NCBI GenBank assembly: GCA_024639035.1
Contig: JAHEJE010000115.1
Coordinates: forward strand, 1 to 8,510
From: Alphaproteobacteria bacterium
GTDB taxonomy: Bacteria > Pseudomonadota > Alphaproteobacteria > Rhizobiales > Aestuariivirgaceae
DNA: 8,510 nucleotides
Reading direction: 5' to 3'
Shown here: positions 6,779 to 8,510 of the stretch, piece by piece
How the letters are laid out: the number at the start of each line of letters is the position of its first letter
Position numbering within the stretch: position 1 is the stretch's first letter
Translations under genes and position numbers: made by a program
The notes under the pieces: generated by a model
Database searches by the model: none
Told to the model about the DNA's origin: nothing
The model's input: only the letters and a program-made list of their open reading frames with translations

Positions 6779-7657
6779 TTACAACGTATCAACCGGAACC
6801 TTGAGATAACGCACGCCGTTGTCCTCGGCTGCCGGCAGGTTGCCGGCGCGCATGTTCACCTGCACCGAGGGGATGATCAGGCGCGGCATGGCAAGGGTTG
6901 CATCGCGGGCGTTGCGCATGGCAACGAATTCATCCTCGCCGACGCCGGCGCGGATCTGGATGTTGTTGCGCCTTTCCTCGCCGATCGTGGTTTCCCAGGC
7001 AAAGGCATCGCGGCCCGGTGCCTTGTAGTCGTGACACAGGAAGACCCGCGTTTCGTCGGGCAATTCGAACAGCTTTTGCACCGAACGGTAAAGCTCAGCG
7101 GCGCTGCCGCCGGGAAAATCTGTGCGGGCGGTTCCGAAATCCGGCATGAACAGCGTATCGCCGACAAAGGCGGCATCGCCGATCACAAAGGTCATGCAGG
7201 CCGGCGTGTGGCCGGGGGTGTGGATGGTGCGCACCGGAATGCTGCCGAGATGAAATTCATCGCCATCGTCAAACAGCGCGTCGAACTGGCGTCCGTCGCG
7301 TTCGAACTCGGTGCCGGCATTGAATACCTTGCCGAAGATCTCCTGGACATCGATGATGTGCTTGCCGATGCCGAGCTTGCCGCCGAGTTCTTTCTGCAGA
7401 TACGGCGCGGCTGACAGGTGATCGGCGTGGACATGGGTCTCCAGGATCCAGTCCACCGTCAAATCATGGTCGCGGACATGCGTGATCATCTGATCGGCAG
7501 AGTGTTTGCCGGTGCGCCCGGAGCTGGGGTCGAAATTCAATACCGAGTCAACGATTGCGGCCACATTCGTCGCAGGATCGCGCACCACATAGCTCGCGGT
7601 ATTGGTCTCCTCGTCGAAAAATGCCGTGACTTCGGGCTTGCGATCATGCGCGCTCAT
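6779..7657 (-). CDS. blh: Metallo-beta-lactamase-fold hydrolase, Blh/persulfide dioxygenase (ETHE1-like) type
   Basis: A 292-residue cytoplasmic metalloenzyme. Blh and ETHE1 relatives are non-haem iron enzymes that oxidise glutathione persulfide to sulfite during sulfide detoxification. The metal-binding motif THVHADH gives His75, His77, Asp79 and His80; the further ligands are His150 in TPGHTPACM, Asp167 in GDTLF and His209 in CHDY. The RTDFPGG and PSVQVNMRAGNLP segments are typical of the bacterial Blh subgroup. Length is full. ATG 7657 was chosen over ATG 7666 because AGGA lies 8 nt before it, while 7666 has an AGG abutting it; the frame runs open to 8032, but that extension overlaps the divergent gene. 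In Agrobacterium and Xylella, Blh belongs to a BigR-controlled operon; no bigR, rhodanese or sulfur transport gene is visible here, so the gene appears solitary. Glyoxalase II is a less likely alternative. Confidence 0.9.
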   Translation of the reverse strand: MSAHDRKPEVTAFFDEETNTASYVVRDPATNVAAIVDSVLNFDPSSGRTGKHSADQMITHVRDHDLTVDWILETHVHADHLSAAPYLQKELGGKLGIGKHIIDVQEIFGKVFNAGTEFERDGRQFDALFDDGDEFHLGSIPVRTIHTPGHTPACMTFVIGDAAFVGDTLFMPDFGTARTDFPGGSAAELYRSVQKLFELPDETRVFLCHDYKAPGRDAFAWETTIGEERRNNIQIRAGVGEDEFVAMRNARDATLAMPRLIIPSVQVNMRAGNLPAAEDNGVRYLKVPVDTL

Positions 7658-7679
7658 CGGTTCCATCCTGCTGACAACT

Positions 7680-7700
7680 TCAATACCGTATACCTCATAC
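7680..7700. repeat. Three tandem heptads ending ATAC, candidate operator
   Basis: TCAATAC, CGTATAC and CTCATAC follow one another without a gap, giving ATAC every 7 bp. A further TCAATAC lies at 7722-7728, 42 bp from the first. The block sits in an A/T-richer patch of the divergent hydrolase / malonyl-CoA decarboxylase region and overlaps the predicted hydrolase -10 box, where a repressor would bind. The regulator is unknown. Confidence 0.4.
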
Positions 7701-7725
7701 TTACGACGGTTTGGCGCGATATCAA
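7697..7725 (-). promoter_or_regulatory. Weak candidate promoter for the hydrolase gene
   Basis: On the minus strand TTGATA (7720-7725, five of six) and AAGTAT (7697-7702, three of six) are 17 bp apart, placing a start near 7690 and a leader of about 33 nt to the ATG at 7657. The -10 is poor, so this is tentative. No comparable pair was found for the plus-strand gene. Confidence 0.25.
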
Positions 7726-7839
7726 TACTGCGCGGGCCGAAAATGGCCGCAATCCGCGCAACCTGTGGAGTGGCGCGCGGTTTCCGGCTATGAGTCGCGT
7801 GAACACGCACCCGGCAAAGGCCGACGGGAAATCGCAACG

Positions 7840-8510
7840 ATGGGCAGCAGATCATTCTTTCAAGATATACTGACGAGCGTGTTCGACACCTCGCGCTATA
7901 TCGGCGGGCGTGCGGACAAGCGCTCGCTGAACGCCTTGTGCCACGATTTGCTGTCGGAGCGCGGTGAGGTCTCGGGGGTACAGACGGCAGGCGCACTGCT
8001 GGAAAAATTCGCCACTGCAGACGATGCCGCAAAGCTGGCGTTCTTTACCTCCCTTGCCGATGATTTCGACATCGACACCGAGGCGCTTTGCGAACTTTCG
8101 CAAGCCTATGCAACGGAGCGTTCAGCGCGGCATCTGACCAAACTGCTGACCGCCGCCGAGCCACGACGCCAGCAACTGCTGCGCCGGCTGAACCTGGCGC
8201 CGGGCGGCACCGAGCGGCTGGTGGCCATGCGCGCCGACCTCCTCGAGTTGCTGAAGGCCCATCCGGAGCTGGCCCGGATCGATGTCGATTTCGAGCATCT
8301 GTTCTCATCATGGTTCAACCGCGGTTTTCTCGTCATGCGGCCAATCGACTGGAGCACACCGGCCGACATCCTGGAAAAGATCATTCGCTATGAAGCCGTG
8401 CATGCGATCAATGACTGGGATGATCTGAGGCGCCGGCTGCAGCCGGCCGACCGGCGCTGCTTCGCCTTTTTCCATCCCGCGATGGCCAATGAGCCACTGA
8501 TCTTTGTCGA
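7840..8510 (+). CDS. Malonyl-CoA decarboxylase, N-terminal half (cut by window edge)
   Basis: Malonyl-CoA decarboxylase (MatA/MLYCD family) converts malonyl-CoA to acetyl-CoA and CO2. The visible 223 residues are open to the right edge. About residues 1-117 are the helical N-terminal domain; PGGTERLV at 121-128 and SSWFNRGFL (Trp158) begin the GNAT-fold catalytic part, followed by IDWSTPADILEKII and CFAFFHPAM, all typical of the family. Complete bacterial members run to about 420-460 residues, so roughly half is missing, including the catalytic Ser and His, which cannot be checked here. ATG 7840 is preceded by GGGAA at 7826-7830, 9 nt away. The gene is divergent from the hydrolase with 182 bp between starts. 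In rhizobia it often sits with matB and matC for malonate use; what follows lies off the window. Confidence 0.94.
   Translation, partial: MGSRSFFQDILTSVFDTSRYIGGRADKRSLNALCHDLLSERGEVSGVQTAGALLEKFATADDAAKLAFFTSLADDFDIDTEALCELSQAYATERSARHLTKLLTAAEPRRQQLLRRLNLAPGGTERLVAMRADLLELLKAHPELARIDVDFEHLFSSWFNRGFLVMRPIDWSTPADILEKIIRYEAVHAINDWDDLRRRLQPADRRCFAFFHPAMANEPLIFV

Noticed and set aside
7732..7750. GC-rich GGCC/GGCC block between the divergent genes as a terminator
   Set aside because: The arms pair imperfectly, there is no T-run, and the position between two divergent starts does not call for a terminator.
7658..8032. Upstream extension of the hydrolase frame to ATG 8032
   Set aside because: It overlaps the start of malonyl-CoA decarboxylase on the other strand, is Arg/Pro-rich without family similarity, and the Blh family begins near the chosen ATG.

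Overview
The window looks like chromosomal DNA of an alphaproteobacterium, probably of the Hyphomicrobiales (Rhizobiales). This rests on the high G+C, the strong third-position G/C bias, the TamA architecture, the rhizobial style of the persulfide-dioxygenase-like hydrolase and malonyl-CoA decarboxylase, and an AsnC / aldehyde dehydrogenase / class III aminotransferase set known from marine and soil alphaproteobacteria. Taxonomy is inferred. No RNA gene, insertion sequence, CRISPR array, prophage or integration site was seen.

Layout. (1) 1-1824, minus: most of tamA, an outer-membrane Omp85 protein, cut at its C-terminus by the window edge. (2) 1825-1963: a 139-bp divergent promoter region with a plausible sigma70-type promoter on each strand. 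(3) 1964-3121, plus: an acyl-CoA dehydrogenase, converging on the next unit with only 8 bp between stop codons. (4) 6617 down to 3130, minus: a three-gene unit read in the order Lrp/AsnC regulator, succinate-semialdehyde-dehydrogenase-like aldehyde dehydrogenase, pyridoxal-phosphate aminotransferase. (5) 7657-6779, minus: a metallo-beta-lactamase-fold hydrolase of the Blh / persulfide dioxygenase type. (6) 7658-7839: a divergent intergenic region with period-7 ATAC repeats. (7) 7840 to the right edge, plus: the N-terminal half of malonyl-CoA decarboxylase.

How the genes fit together. The three-gene unit is the clearest pathway. The aminotransferase should take a terminal amino group off an amino acid or diamine, and the dehydrogenase should oxidise the resulting semialdehyde to an acid. 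The same trio, in the same order (asnC-ssd-atf; doeX-doeC-doeD in Halomonas), closes ectoine catabolic clusters, where it converts 2,4-diaminobutyrate through aspartate semialdehyde to aspartate. No ectoine transport or hydrolase gene is in this window, so GABA or another omega-amino acid is the main alternative. The dehydrogenase lacks one of the two arginines that hold succinate semialdehyde in human SSADH, which gives sequence-based reason to doubt a plain GABA role. The acyl-CoA dehydrogenase and malonyl-CoA decarboxylase are acyl-CoA enzymes at opposite ends of the window and show no sign of co-transcription. I found no evidence of a wholly new system. The points most worth a second look are the dehydrogenase's substitutions, the acyl-CoA dehydrogenase's relocated catalytic base, and the intergenic repeats.
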